Positions 17,202 to 25,732 of a stretch of DNA of 64,000 nucleotides are shown one piece after another. Each line of letters starts with the position of its first letter. Positions within the stretch are counted from its first letter, which is position 1. The notes beneath the pieces were generated by a model. It did no database searches and had not been told where the DNA came from. It saw only the letters and a list, made by a program, of their open reading frames with translations. Made by a program: the position numbers and the translations under genes. The DNA comes from Bacteroides oleiciplenus YIT 12058. Lineage in GTDB: Bacteria > Bacteroidota > Bacteroidia > Bacteroidales > Bacteroidaceae. The stretch lies in contig NZ_JH992945.1 of the NCBI RefSeq assembly GCF_000315485.1, positions 124,001 to 188,000 on the forward strand. Reading direction: 5' to 3'.

Positions 17202-18857
17202 TTACCAGACAAACGTAAACTGTTCTGTTGTCCGGTTGCCACAACCATCCGTCACAGTGATTTCCACCACGTGCTTGCCCCGTTCCACTCGTTTAGGGTC
17301 AATCTCATACACCAGGTTTCCGCTGATGGAGTTAGGTTTGCCAAACAAGGCATACTCCCCATCGATGGTGCCGCGATAGCTGCTTATGCCGGTTTCTTCA
17401 TCCTTCGCTTTAAACACAATGCGCCCCGTACTTCCCCACTGTTTCGGGTTCAATGGAGTGATTTCGGGCGGCACGGTATCTATGGCAACAGTATAGGTAC
17501 CTAATTCCCGGATAGTGGTTTTCATGAAGCCATCCTCGTACTTACCACCTATGCCATATTTTTTTCCACGGGAATTCACACTTGCCACATAGTACTTCGA
17601 CATATCTTCCAATGGTTTGCGCCTCAACCCGATACGCAACTCACAACGGCCATGCAAAGGAATACGTGTATCATTCAACTGATAAGTAAACGCGATGTCT
17701 CCACTATCCGCCCGCACAGCATAATTCAGATATGCATCATCATACAATATTCCGCGAGGAATCACCAGAGACAGACCGGGTTCCTGCAGATAGTTCACCT
17801 TGTTCCATCGGAAAGTATACTTCTCACGATGTTCCACGGGAGCTATCGTCGTCCGCTTTCCATGCACGGTGAAACGCACTCTCGAGGTATTCCCCAGCGC
17901 ATCCTTCAGCGTATAGACAAAGCGGTACGGACGCTCTTCATTAATATCTATCAGTCCCCGGTTATCATTTGAAGCATGTAGCATCCTCAGCGTATTTCCC
18001 GGTTCGATGAACGATTTCATATATTGCCCGTAGGTCCATGAATTTATCATGCGGTTTTCATTCTCCGAGAAACGGTCCACCACACTGCGGAACACTTCCA
18101 CGCTATCCACTTCCAGAATAACCGTATGCACACCGTAACGGTTATGCACCCCGTCCATATAGTCGTAAGCACGGATACCTGCTCCTATCACTCCCCATGC
18201 AGTGATGGGTTGTTTGGGGTTGAGCGGAAATGACTGTCGTTTCTGAGTTCTGTCCACCACTCCCTTGCCGGGTTGCGGGAAAAGCATGATGCTTTCGGCA
18301 CGGGGGGCAGTCGTATCCTTTACTTTCTTCTTGAAGAATGGCAGAGGGTCGATATAATCATCCGTATCCGCCTCGAACACATCAAGATGCAGGTGCGGAC
18401 CGAAAGAATATCCGGTATTGCCACTCAAAGCGATTATTTGCCCTGCACGTACAGGATACTCGCCCGGTTCGGGTGTAATCTCTATTTCCCATGTCTCCTT
18501 TTCGTACTGCAAATCTTCCACCCGGCGGGCTACGTCGCCCACAAAGGCACTGAGGTGACGGTTGATTGTATTGTATCCATTATTATATGCCACATCGAGC
18601 ACATAGCCCGAACCATGAGTGACACGGATGCGCGAAATGTATCCGTCGGCCAGCGCCCGCACGGGTTTACCGATGGTGCCGCCCGTCTTGAAGTCGAGTC
18701 CGCCATGGAAATGGTTGGCGCGTATCTCACCGAAATTACCGGAGAAGGTAATAGGAAAATCGAAAGGAGGAGTAAACGTAACCTCCTGTGCACGTGCAAC
18801 TCCGCCAAACATCAATAATAAAGATAAGTAAATCGCAGGTTTGGTATATCTATTCAT
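17202..18857 (-). CDS. M23-family (LytM) peptidoglycan endopeptidase
   Basis: 551 residues from the ATG at 18857. This start is preferred over one 60 bases upstream because a signal peptide (YTKPAIYLSLLLMFGGVARA) follows it directly and a consensus -7 box lies between the two starts. The M23 metal site is visible: HFHGGLDFKTGG and, later, GPHLHLDVFE, with RALADGYISRI and YNTINRHL between. The ~370-residue C-terminal part is beta-rich and probably consists of Ig-like modules. The predicted role is periplasmic cutting of cross-linked cell-wall peptides. It has a single-gene layout. Confidence 0.92.
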   Translation of the reverse strand: MNRYTKPAIYLSLLLMFGGVARAQEVTFTPPFDFPITFSGNFGEIRANHFHGGLDFKTGGTIGKPVRALADGYISRIRVTHGSGYVLDVAYNNGYNTINRHLSAFVGDVARRVEDLQYEKETWEIEITPEPGEYPVRAGQIIALSGNTGYSFGPHLHLDVFEADTDDYIDPLPFFKKKVKDTTAPRAESIMLFPQPGKGVVDRTQKRQSFPLNPKQPITAWGVIGAGIRAYDYMDGVHNRYGVHTVILEVDSVEVFRSVVDRFSENENRMINSWTYGQYMKSFIEPGNTLRMLHASNDNRGLIDINEERPYRFVYTLKDALGNTSRVRFTVHGKRTTIAPVEHREKYTFRWNKVNYLQEPGLSLVIPRGILYDDAYLNYAVRADSGDIAFTYQLNDTRIPLHGRCELRIGLRRKPLEDMSKYYVASVNSRGKKYGIGGKYEDGFMKTTIRELGTYTVAIDTVPPEITPLNPKQWGSTGRIVFKAKDEETGISSYRGTIDGEYALFGKPNSISGNLVYEIDPKRVERGKHVVEITVTDGCGNRTTEQFTFVW

Positions 18858-18884
18858 AGGTGTAATCTCATTTTTAAATGCAGG

Positions 18885-18892
18885 CAAAGATA
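18885..18892 (-). promoter_or_regulatory. -7 box of the M23 peptidase gene
   Basis: TATCTTTG on the minus strand, 28 bases before the ATG at 18857. It fits TAnnTTTG and supports the shorter start. Confidence 0.55.
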
Positions 18893-18944
18893 AAAAATAT
18901 CCCCATCTCTGCCACAATAAATACCATATTTGTACACAAAGATA

Positions 18945-18975
18945 TTTGCAGAATCCGCCTTATTCCATATCTTTG
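18945..18975 (+). promoter_or_regulatory. Bacteroides promoter TTTG-N19-TATCTTTG
   Basis: TTTG at 18945-18948 and TATCTTTG at 18968-18975 with exactly 19 bases between, 38 bases before the ATG of the small membrane protein. This is the best complete promoter match in the window. Confidence 0.75.
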
Positions 18976-19013
18976 CAACACAACTAATCAAAATTATCTA
19001 TTACTGACAAACT

Positions 19014-19184
19014 ATGAATGATACAGTTTTCCTCTGCGCATGCCTCACTTTAGCGGTACTTATCGTTATAGGTCTCATCGTTATGATTGTCACCATTCGC
19101 CGCTTGCGCAAGACACAAAAAGAGGTGCAAAAACACGAAAAGACGGAAGTGCTGGAAAAGAAATATGACTGGTACAGGCATTAA
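19014..19184 (+). CDS. Small single-pass membrane protein (56 residues)
   Basis: It reads MNDTVFLCACLTLAVLIVIG and continues as a hydrophobic helix (residues ~5-28). A basic segment follows (RRLRKTQKEVQKHEK), ending in EKKYDWYRH. One membrane helix with a charged cytoplasmic coil-like tail is expected. A complete promoter lies 38 bases upstream, which supports a real gene. No family is recognised. The next gene, alanine dehydrogenase, begins 185 bases later. Confidence 0.7.
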   Translation: MNDTVFLCACLTLAVLIVIGLIVMIVTIRRLRKTQKEVQKHEKTEVLEKKYDWYRH

Positions 19185-19368
19185 TCATTTCAGATTCAAA
19201 CAATAACCATCCTCTGGAAGGGATATTGAAAGCATGCAGACACTTGACGTTTTCAGATTAAAACTTGCATAAAAATACTGTTGTAAAACACCTTGCCCGC
19301 GTGAACATCGAAACTGATAATTCGTTACCTTGCGACATGTTTAACCCCCAATTAAAATTGTAAAGGTT

Positions 19369-20475
19369 ATGATTATCGGAGTACCTAAAGAAATCAAGAA
19401 CAACGAAAACCGTGTAGGTATGACCCCTGCCGGAGTAGCCGAGTTGGTGAAACAAGGTCATACAGTGTATGTACAAGCATCAGCAGGTGCAAACAGCGGT
19501 TTCGCAGATGAGGAGTACACAGCAGTGGGTGCGAAAATGCTGCCGACCATCGAAGCGACCTATGCCGCGGCGGAAATGATTGTGAAGGTGAAAGAACCTA
19601 TCGCCCCCGAGTACAAACTGATTAAAAAGGGTCAGGTGGTATTTACCTACTTCCACTTTGCTGCCGATAAAATCTTGACCGAAGCCATGATAGAAAGCGG
19701 CGGTATCTGTATTGCTTACGAAACCGTTGAGAAAGAAGACCGCTCCCTGCCATTGCTCACCCCTATGAGCGAAGTAGCGGGACGCATGGCTACCCAAGTG
19801 GGTGCCCGCTTCCTCGAAAAGCCACAAGGCGGAAAAGGAAAGTTGATGGGTGGTGTGACGGGTGTGCGCCCCGCACGTGTGCTTGTTCTTGGTGGTGGCA
19901 TCGTAGGAACCAACGCCGCACAAATAGCCGCCGGAATGGGTGCCGAAGTCCTGATTACGGATATCAACCTCTCCCGCCTGCGCTATCTTAGCGAGGTGAT
20001 GCCGAAGAACGTAAAAACCCTCTATTCTTCTACGCATAATATCAAGATGGAATTACCCAACATAGACCTCGTGATAGGTTCCGTCCTCATTCCGGGCGAC
20101 AAGGCCCCGCATCTTATCACCAAAGAAATGCTCAAAATGATGAAGCCGGGAACAGTGCTTGTAGATGTTGCCATCGACCAGGGTGGCTGCTTTGAAACTT
20201 CCCACCCGACTACGCACAGCGAACCGACGTATGTAGTGGATGGCATTGTACATTATGCAGTTGCCAATATCCCGGGAGCTGTACCGTTCACTTCTACCAT
20301 GGCACTGACAAACGCAACACTACCCTACACCGTGGCGCTGGCAAACAAAGGCTGGCGGAAAGCATGCAAAGATGATCCTGCGCTGGCATTAGGGCTGAAT
20401 GTGGTAGAAGGACAGGTGACGTATAAAGCGGTGGCTGATGTGTTCGGATTGAAGTATGAGCCGATAGAATTGTAG
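19369..20475 (+). CDS. ald: Alanine dehydrogenase
   Basis: 368 residues, full length for the family. The N-terminal domain begins MIIGVPKEIKNNENRVGMTP, the pyruvate-binding part includes TYFHFAAD, and the NAD-binding Rossmann motif is VLGGGIVGTNAA (~170-182), followed by ITDINLSRL. The signature DVAIDQGGCFETSHPTTH is present. It catalyses reversible oxidative deamination of L-alanine to pyruvate and ammonia with NAD+. It is monocistronic, with a strong terminator immediately after. Confidence 0.96.
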   Translation: MIIGVPKEIKNNENRVGMTPAGVAELVKQGHTVYVQASAGANSGFADEEYTAVGAKMLPTIEATYAAAEMIVKVKEPIAPEYKLIKKGQVVFTYFHFAADKILTEAMIESGGICIAYETVEKEDRSLPLLTPMSEVAGRMATQVGARFLEKPQGGKGKLMGGVTGVRPARVLVLGGGIVGTNAAQIAAGMGAEVLITDINLSRLRYLSEVMPKNVKTLYSSTHNIKMELPNIDLVIGSVLIPGDKAPHLITKEMLKMMKPGTVLVDVAIDQGGCFETSHPTTHSEPTYVVDGIVHYAVANIPGAVPFTSTMALTNATLPYTVALANKGWRKACKDDPALALGLNVVEGQVTYKAVADVFGLKYEPIEL

Positions 20476-20495
20476 CAGTTGCCTCTGAAATATGT

Positions 20496-20531
20496 AAAAG
20501 GGAGTTCCGGAAAAGTGGAACTCCCTTTTTT
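20496..20531. terminator. Bidirectional terminator between ald and the MFS gene
   Basis: Stem AAGGGAGTTCC / GGAACTCCCTT, with six T on the plus strand and T-rich sequence on the minus strand. It serves the convergent genes on both sides. Confidence 0.85.
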
Positions 20532-20549
20532 GTATATATATATGACAAT

Positions 20550-21761
20550 TTACATTTTATCATCAAACAAAAAGTCTTTCTTCCTATAATATGCCCACAG
20601 CAACGCCAGCACCGTCACACAAAGATTGAAGATGAACGGAAATTCCTGCGAATGGGTATGGAACAAGAATTGGAAGAAATCGACGATGAACGGACAGAGT
20701 AGAACGGCCAAATAGTTCATCGCCATCACAAAAGCCAGTGCCATCGTAGTCTTCTGTGGAATGGCTGTATCGACCGTCTTATCATATATAAGAGGCTGGA
20801 TAACACCATACCCCAACCCTACTAAAAGACATCCCGGTATTATCAACCATTCTTTGGGTGAAATCCAAATCAGTGCCAGCCCCAGCGCTATACACAACAG
20901 ACTATAGAATTTCGTCTTCTCCTTCAAGAGCTTCACGACATGGCCTAAGAAGAAGCCGGGTGCCATGATAGCAAGGAAAAAGAGTGAAATCATCATGCCC
21001 GAATTACCACTGGAGAAGTGGTGTGCTTCCATCAAAAACGGCAGATTGAAAGTTACGATAAGCACGATATAGGTGGTAAGACCGTAAAAAAGCATCAGTT
21101 GCAACAAGTGGCGCACATGGATACCATATTTACCGGGAATGACTGGAACAGCAACATTCGGTGAAGGCGTACTCTCCACTTCGCCGTCCGTATGCTCATT
21201 CTTCAAATGAATAGTAAGTATGATAGATGCCAAAGGCAATAAATAGACAACAAAAGGCAGATGCCAGTTTACCTCTGCCAGATATCCCGTGACAGCAGTA
21301 GCCACCACCAATGTAACATTTGTGATAGCGGAACTGTATCCGAACTGCTTCACCCGGTAAGTCCCCGTGAAATAACGGGAAATCAGCCCAGTGGAGAGCG
21401 GAATAATCAGTCCCGCCCCAATTCCCAGCAGGGCACTGACTGCCACAAGTTGCCACATTTTCGTGGAAAACAGGTACAGCACCCCGCTCGCGGCAAACAT
21501 CCAGAGCCCCGCGCGTAGCAAGCGGACAAAATCGCGTTTCTCAGCTAATTTACCCGCCAGCAGAATAAAAGGTATAATCAATAACGAAGGTAATGAACTA
21601 AGCATCTGGATGTCCAACTCTGTGGCATCCGGAAAAATAGTGGAGAGCTGCCCCAATATGGGAGATACAGCCAACCCTGGCAACGAAGTCAATGCAGATA
21701 TTGACCAGATGCCAATTAGTGTAATTAAGGGAATAGTCCCCCGTCCGGTATTGATTTTCAT
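20550..21761 (-). CDS. Major facilitator superfamily transporter
   Basis: 403 residues with about 12 hydrophobic segments. The loop between helices 2 and 3, LLAGKLAEKRDFVRLLRAG, matches the MFS G-x-L-a-D-r-x-G-r/k-r-x-x-L pattern loosely. It resembles the drug/multisubstrate efflux branch, but the substrate is unknown. It is convergent with ald. Its upstream sequence AACTATATAAATATT is the same word that precedes the PdaD-like gene at 12323. Confidence 0.85.
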   Translation of the reverse strand: MKINTGRGTIPLITLIGIWSISALTSLPGLAVSPILGQLSTIFPDATELDIQMLSSLPSLLIIPFILLAGKLAEKRDFVRLLRAGLWMFAASGVLYLFSTKMWQLVAVSALLGIGAGLIIPLSTGLISRYFTGTYRVKQFGYSSAITNVTLVVATAVTGYLAEVNWHLPFVVYLLPLASIILTIHLKNEHTDGEVESTPSPNVAVPVIPGKYGIHVRHLLQLMLFYGLTTYIVLIVTFNLPFLMEAHHFSSGNSGMMISLFFLAIMAPGFFLGHVVKLLKEKTKFYSLLCIALGLALIWISPKEWLIIPGCLLVGLGYGVIQPLIYDKTVDTAIPQKTTMALAFVMAMNYLAVLLCPFIVDFFQFLFHTHSQEFPFIFNLCVTVLALLWAYYRKKDFLFDDKM

Positions 21762-21827
21762 ATATACAATATTTATATAGTTTGAAACAGTGCAAGAAAA
21801 ACAATAACGGTTAGAGAAAGTTCAAAG

Positions 21828-22095
21828 AAAGGGGAAAGGATAAATGATAATTTAGCGGGGTGATATGTGGAGTAACTTAATTCCCCTCCTCCAGTCGGAG
21901 GAGGGGTGCCCAAAGGGCGGGGTGGTAGGTGAGAAAGAATTCCTTTTTTATGATTAACAGGTATTTATTACTTACCTACCACCTCCCCCTACGGGTACTC
22001 CTCCTCCCGAGAGGAGGAGAATTAAGATACTCTTGTGCCGAAAGGAAATTTTGCTCCAGCGCTACGCTGGTAAATTATCATTTCCCCCTCCCTTC
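21828..22095. repeat. Nested palindromic element (GGAGGAGGGG / REP-like)
   Basis: The outer pair is AAATGATAATTTA (21842-21854) with TAAATTATCATTT (22071-22083). Inside it, 21876-21932 (CTTAATTCCCCTCCTCC ... GGTGGTAGGTGAG) is mirrored by 21970-22026. Each arm has its own small hairpin (CCTCCAGTCGGAGG; CTCCTCCCGAGAGGAGGAG). The words GGGGTGCCCAAAGGGCGGGG resemble REP-like sequences common in Bacteroidota. No transposase is present. It fills most of the space between the MFS gene and gadB; no gene is seen in 21762-22214. Confidence 0.8.
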
Positions 22096-22187
22096 CCTTT
22101 AATAAACGCCAAAATATGTAAAACCCCGGAACTTTCCTTTGCAAACGCCGTTGTTGTGGGAAATTCGACGGGGAAAATCCTCGCCGC

Positions 22188-22204
22188 CTAAACCTAAACT
22201 AAAA
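22188..22204 (+). promoter_or_regulatory. 17-nt leader word shared with hdcA
   Basis: CTAAACCTAAACTAAAA, ending 10 bases before the gadB ATG, is identical to the word before hdcA. The gadC leader has a looser form (CCTAAAACCTTAACTT). Confidence 0.4.
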
Positions 22205-22214
22205 CATTAGTAAA

Positions 22215-23660
22215 ATGGAAGATGTAAATTTCAGAAAAGGTGATGCCAAAACAGAGGTTTTTGGATCAAACAGAATGTTGCAACCCTCTCCGGTAGAGAA
22301 GATTCCTGACGGACCTACTACTCCCGAGATTGCTTATCAGATGGTAAAAGACGAAACTTTCGCTCAGACTCAACCACGTCTGAACCTGGCTACATTCGTC
22401 ACTACTTATATGGACGACTATGCCACCAAGCTGATGAACGAGGCGATCAACATCAACTACATTGACGAAACGGAATATCCCCGTATCGCCGTGATGAACG
22501 GAAAATGTATCAACATCGTAGCAAACTTGTGGAACTCTCCTGAAAAGGATACGTGGAAAACAGGTGCGCTGGCCATTGGTTCAAGTGAAGCATGTATGTT
22601 GGGCGGCGTGGCAGCTTGGCTGCGTTGGCGCAAGAAACGCCAGGCTCAAGGCAAACCGTTCGATAAACCTAACTTCGTTATCTCAACCGGTTTCCAGGTA
22701 GTATGGGAAAAGTTTGCTCAGCTCTGGCAGATTGAAATGCGTGAAGTGCCCTTGACTTTGGACAAGACAACCCTCGACCCGGAAGAAGCCCTGAAGATGT
22801 GTGATGAAAACACTATCTGTATTGTGCCTATCCAAGGTGTGACCTGGACCGGATTGAACGATGACGTAGAAGCGCTGGACAAAGCTCTGGATGCTTACAA
22901 TGCCAAGACAGGTTATGATATTCCTATCCACGTTGATGCTGCCAGCGGTGGTTTTATCCTGCCGTTCCTTTACCCCGAAAAGAAGTGGGACTTCCGCTTG
23001 AAGTGGGTTCTTTCTATCAGCGTCAGCGGACATAAGTTCGGTCTGGTATATCCGGGTCTGGGCTGGGTTTGCTGGAAAGGCAAAGAATATCTGCCCGAAG
23101 AAATGTCATTCAGCGTAAACTACCTCGGTGCAAACATTACTCAGGTCGGCTTGAACTTCTCCCGTCCTGCTGCTCAAATCCTGGGTCAGTACTACCAATT
23201 CATTCGCTTGGGCTTCCAAGGATACAAAGAAGTACAGTATAATTCGCTGACCATTGCGAAGTATATCCATGACGAAATCGCTAAGATGGAACCGTTCGTC
23301 AACTACTCAGAAGAAGTGGTGAACCCGTTGTTCATCTGGTACATGAAACCGGAGTACGCCAAGAATGCTAAGTGGACGTTGTTCGACCTTCAGGATAAAC
23401 TGTCGCAGCACGGTTGGATGGTACCGGCTTATACGTTGCCTTCAAAACTGGAAGACTATGTCGTAATGCGTGTGGTAGTACGCCAGGGCTTCAGCCGCGA
23501 TATGGCAGACATGTTACTGGGCGACATCAAGAACGCCATCACCGAATTGGAAAAACTGGAATATCCTACTCCTACCCGTATGGCTCAGGACAAGAACCTG
23601 CCGGTAGAAGCGAAAGTATTCAATCACGGTTGTCGCAGTCATAAGAAAGCTGCCAAATAA
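22215..23660 (+). CDS. gadB: Glutamate decarboxylase (PLP-dependent)
   Basis: 481 residues, near the 466 of E. coli GadB. The PLP lysine is Lys274 in SVSGHKFGLVYPGLGW, the cofactor aspartate is in HVDAASGGFILPF (Asp241), and SSEACMLGG binds the phosphate. It converts glutamate to GABA and CO2 and uses up a cytoplasmic proton, the core of glutamate-dependent acid resistance. The C-terminus ends HGCRSHKKAAK; a C-terminal His is involved in pH switching in E. coli GadB, so the equivalent could apply. It leads the cluster gadB-glsA-(channel)-gadC. Confidence 0.97.
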   Translation: MEDVNFRKGDAKTEVFGSNRMLQPSPVEKIPDGPTTPEIAYQMVKDETFAQTQPRLNLATFVTTYMDDYATKLMNEAININYIDETEYPRIAVMNGKCINIVANLWNSPEKDTWKTGALAIGSSEACMLGGVAAWLRWRKKRQAQGKPFDKPNFVISTGFQVVWEKFAQLWQIEMREVPLTLDKTTLDPEEALKMCDENTICIVPIQGVTWTGLNDDVEALDKALDAYNAKTGYDIPIHVDAASGGFILPFLYPEKKWDFRLKWVLSISVSGHKFGLVYPGLGWVCWKGKEYLPEEMSFSVNYLGANITQVGLNFSRPAAQILGQYYQFIRLGFQGYKEVQYNSLTIAKYIHDEIAKMEPFVNYSEEVVNPLFIWYMKPEYAKNAKWTLFDLQDKLSQHGWMVPAYTLPSKLEDYVVMRVVVRQGFSRDMADMLLGDIKNAITELEKLEYPTPTRMAQDKNLPVEAKVFNHGCRSHKKAAK

Positions 23661-23670
23661 TTAAAGTAAT

Positions 23671-23755
23671 GAGGCTGTGCCAGAAGTGCTCCGCTATGTA
23701 TACGGACGAAAAATCTTTCATCCGCATACACGAAGTAAACTTCTGACATAGCCTT
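23671..23755. terminator. Long hairpin between gadB and glsA
   Basis: AGGCTGTGCCAGAAGT (from 23671) pairs with AACTTCTGACATAGCCTT (to 23755), and TGTATACGGACGAAA pairs with TTTCATCCGCATACA inside. It may act as an attenuator or an mRNA-stability element separating gadB from glsA. It could equally be a dispersed palindromic repeat. Confidence 0.6.
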
Positions 23756-23780
23756 AAATATTCTAACACATTTACATATT

Positions 23781-24746
23781 ATGGATAAAAAGATATCAAT
23801 CTCTCAAATAAAAGAGGTTGCCCAGGAAGCCTATGAGCAAGTGAAGGGTAACACAGGGGGAAAAAATGCCGATTACATCCCCTATCTTGCCAACATCGAC
23901 AAGAATTTGTTCGGCATCAGCCTTTGCCTGATGAACGGACAGACTATTAATATAGGTGATACAGATTACCGTTTCGGTATAGAATCTGTTTCCAAAGTGC
24001 ACACAGCTATCCTTATCCTCCGTCAATACGGAGCGCAAAAGGTGCTCGACATGATTGGTGCAGACGCTACGGGGTTGCCTTTCAACTCCATCATCGCCAT
24101 CTTGTTGGAGAACGACCACCCATCTACCCCGTTGGTAAATGCAGGTGCCATTTCGGCATGCTCTATGGTAACTCCGATAGGTGATTCTGATAAAAAATGG
24201 GAAGCCATCGTACAGAATATCACAGAATTGTGCGGTTCCGCTCCACAATTGATTGATGAGCTGTATAAGTCGGAAACAGCAACAAACTTCAATAACCGTT
24301 CCATTGCGTGGTTGCTGAAGAACTATAACCGTATCTATGATAATCCGGATATGGCGCTCGACTTGTACACACGCCAGTGTTCACTGGGTATCACTGCACA
24401 ACAACTGGGTATTGCTGCCGGAACCATCGCAAACAATGGTGTGAACCCTGTCACGAAACAGGAAGTTTTCGAGGCTTCACTGGCTCCGAAGATTACTTCT
24501 ATGATTTCTACCGTAGGTTTCTATGAGCATTCGGGTGACTGGATGTACACTGCCGGAATACCTGCCAAGAGCGGTGTAGGCGGTGGTGTAATGGCGGTAT
24601 TACCCGGAGTATTCGGCGCATCTGCCTTCGCGCCTCCTTTGGACGAAGCAGGAAATTCTGTTAAAGCACAGCTCGCCATCAAGTTCATCATGAACAAATT
24701 GGGTTTGGGCGTGTTCAATGGTGACCGTGTGACCATTGTAGAATAA
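23781..24746 (+). CDS. glsA: Glutaminase A
   Basis: 321 residues with the serine-dependent beta-lactamase-like fold. The catalytic S-x-x-K is Ser69-Val-Ser-Lys72 in FGIESVSKVH. LVNAGAISACSM, NFNNRSIAWLLKN and the Gly-rich KSGVGGGVMAVLPG are family marks. It hydrolyses glutamine to glutamate and ammonia. Next to gadB it supplies substrate, and the ammonia released also neutralises acid. This pairing is known from other acid-resistance loci of gut bacteria. Confidence 0.96.
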   Translation: MDKKISISQIKEVAQEAYEQVKGNTGGKNADYIPYLANIDKNLFGISLCLMNGQTINIGDTDYRFGIESVSKVHTAILILRQYGAQKVLDMIGADATGLPFNSIIAILLENDHPSTPLVNAGAISACSMVTPIGDSDKKWEAIVQNITELCGSAPQLIDELYKSETATNFNNRSIAWLLKNYNRIYDNPDMALDLYTRQCSLGITAQQLGIAAGTIANNGVNPVTKQEVFEASLAPKITSMISTVGFYEHSGDWMYTAGIPAKSGVGGGVMAVLPGVFGASAFAPPLDEAGNSVKAQLAIKFIMNKLGLGVFNGDRVTIVE

Positions 24747-24833
24747 AAAAACAATCTCTCTTTTTCATAAATATAGGCGTCATCAGTCCGTTGAGGATAG
24801 ATGGCGCCTTTTCCATGAAAGTTCATCACTTTC

Positions 24834-25553
24834 TCACTTAAGATTCAATTGCTTATAATATTCTTCTTTCTGCTGATTACGTTTCTGTACAAGACTGGTT
24901 ACGTACACCGTAAATATCGGGAACATCATCATGCCCAGTGCAGCCAGTACAACAGACAGTACACGTCCGGTCACTGTTACCGCTATGATATTAGACCCTA
25001 CCGTCGTCACATCCATAAAGGCCCACCACAAGGCATCTCCATACCCCGTAACCAACGTATTCGTTCCATGCTCCATGACATAAAATGCCAGGCTGGAGAA
25101 ATAGACTGTGGCAAGCAGGGTGGTCAAATAAGTGACAAACAATCCGGAGGCCTTATTATACGTCAGCCATCCCACAACAATAGCCATTGCATACCCGCCA
25201 CGCACCAACGGAATGAAACGCAACAGATAAGTAATCTCATCAGAGAAAGTCCACCCTGCCCAGGAAATTATACTCTGGTACGGGATAGCTACCAACAAGA
25301 AAACAAAGTGAGTAGCAAAATAACGTCCTTTATGCTTTGCTAAAAACCACTCTAAAATAAAGTCCAGCAAAAACAGCACGCACACCGCAAACTGAACCTT
25401 CATAAATACCGCCTGGGTATAGAAAGGAATACCCTTGAACGTGTCTACTGAAATACTAATCACCAAAAACAGCGAAAGTAGCAGAATAATAATGTGTAAA
25501 ACACCATAAATTCCCTTCTCCCGCAACGAAAATTCTGAAAGAGCCATTTTCAT
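24834..25553 (-). CDS. K+ channel-like ion transport protein with altered filter
   Basis: 239 residues with about 5-6 hydrophobic segments and a pore loop before the last one. The pore reads DALWWAFMDVTTVGSN; the usual K+ filter is TVGYG, here TVGSN. The N-terminal half contains a voltage-sensor-like segment (YLLRFIPLVRGGYAM). It lies on the opposite strand inside the gad cluster and is convergent with glsA. By context it could offset the charge moved during acid resistance. The filter change makes K+ selectivity uncertain. Confidence 0.8.
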   Translation of the reverse strand: MKMALSEFSLREKGIYGVLHIIILLLSLFLVISISVDTFKGIPFYTQAVFMKVQFAVCVLFLLDFILEWFLAKHKGRYFATHFVFLLVAIPYQSIISWAGWTFSDEITYLLRFIPLVRGGYAMAIVVGWLTYNKASGLFVTYLTTLLATVYFSSLAFYVMEHGTNTLVTGYGDALWWAFMDVTTVGSNIIAVTVTGRVLSVVLAALGMMMFPIFTVYVTSLVQKRNQQKEEYYKQLNLK

Positions 25554-25732
25554 AATAGTACTAATTTATATGTTATGAATAAAATCGGATTGACTGCCTT
25601 GAAACGCCTTACACATGGCATTTGTTTAAGTGTTAAAAAGCTAACTTTCACTTTACCTCCGAAAACAACTCCCCCATGATGTTGTTATAGAGACTGATTT
25701 TAAAACATATTTTTCACCTAAAACCTTAACTT

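Noticed and set aside
21828..22095. Insertion sequence
   Set aside because: Inverted symmetry but no transposase frame and no clear target duplication; kept only as a repeat.
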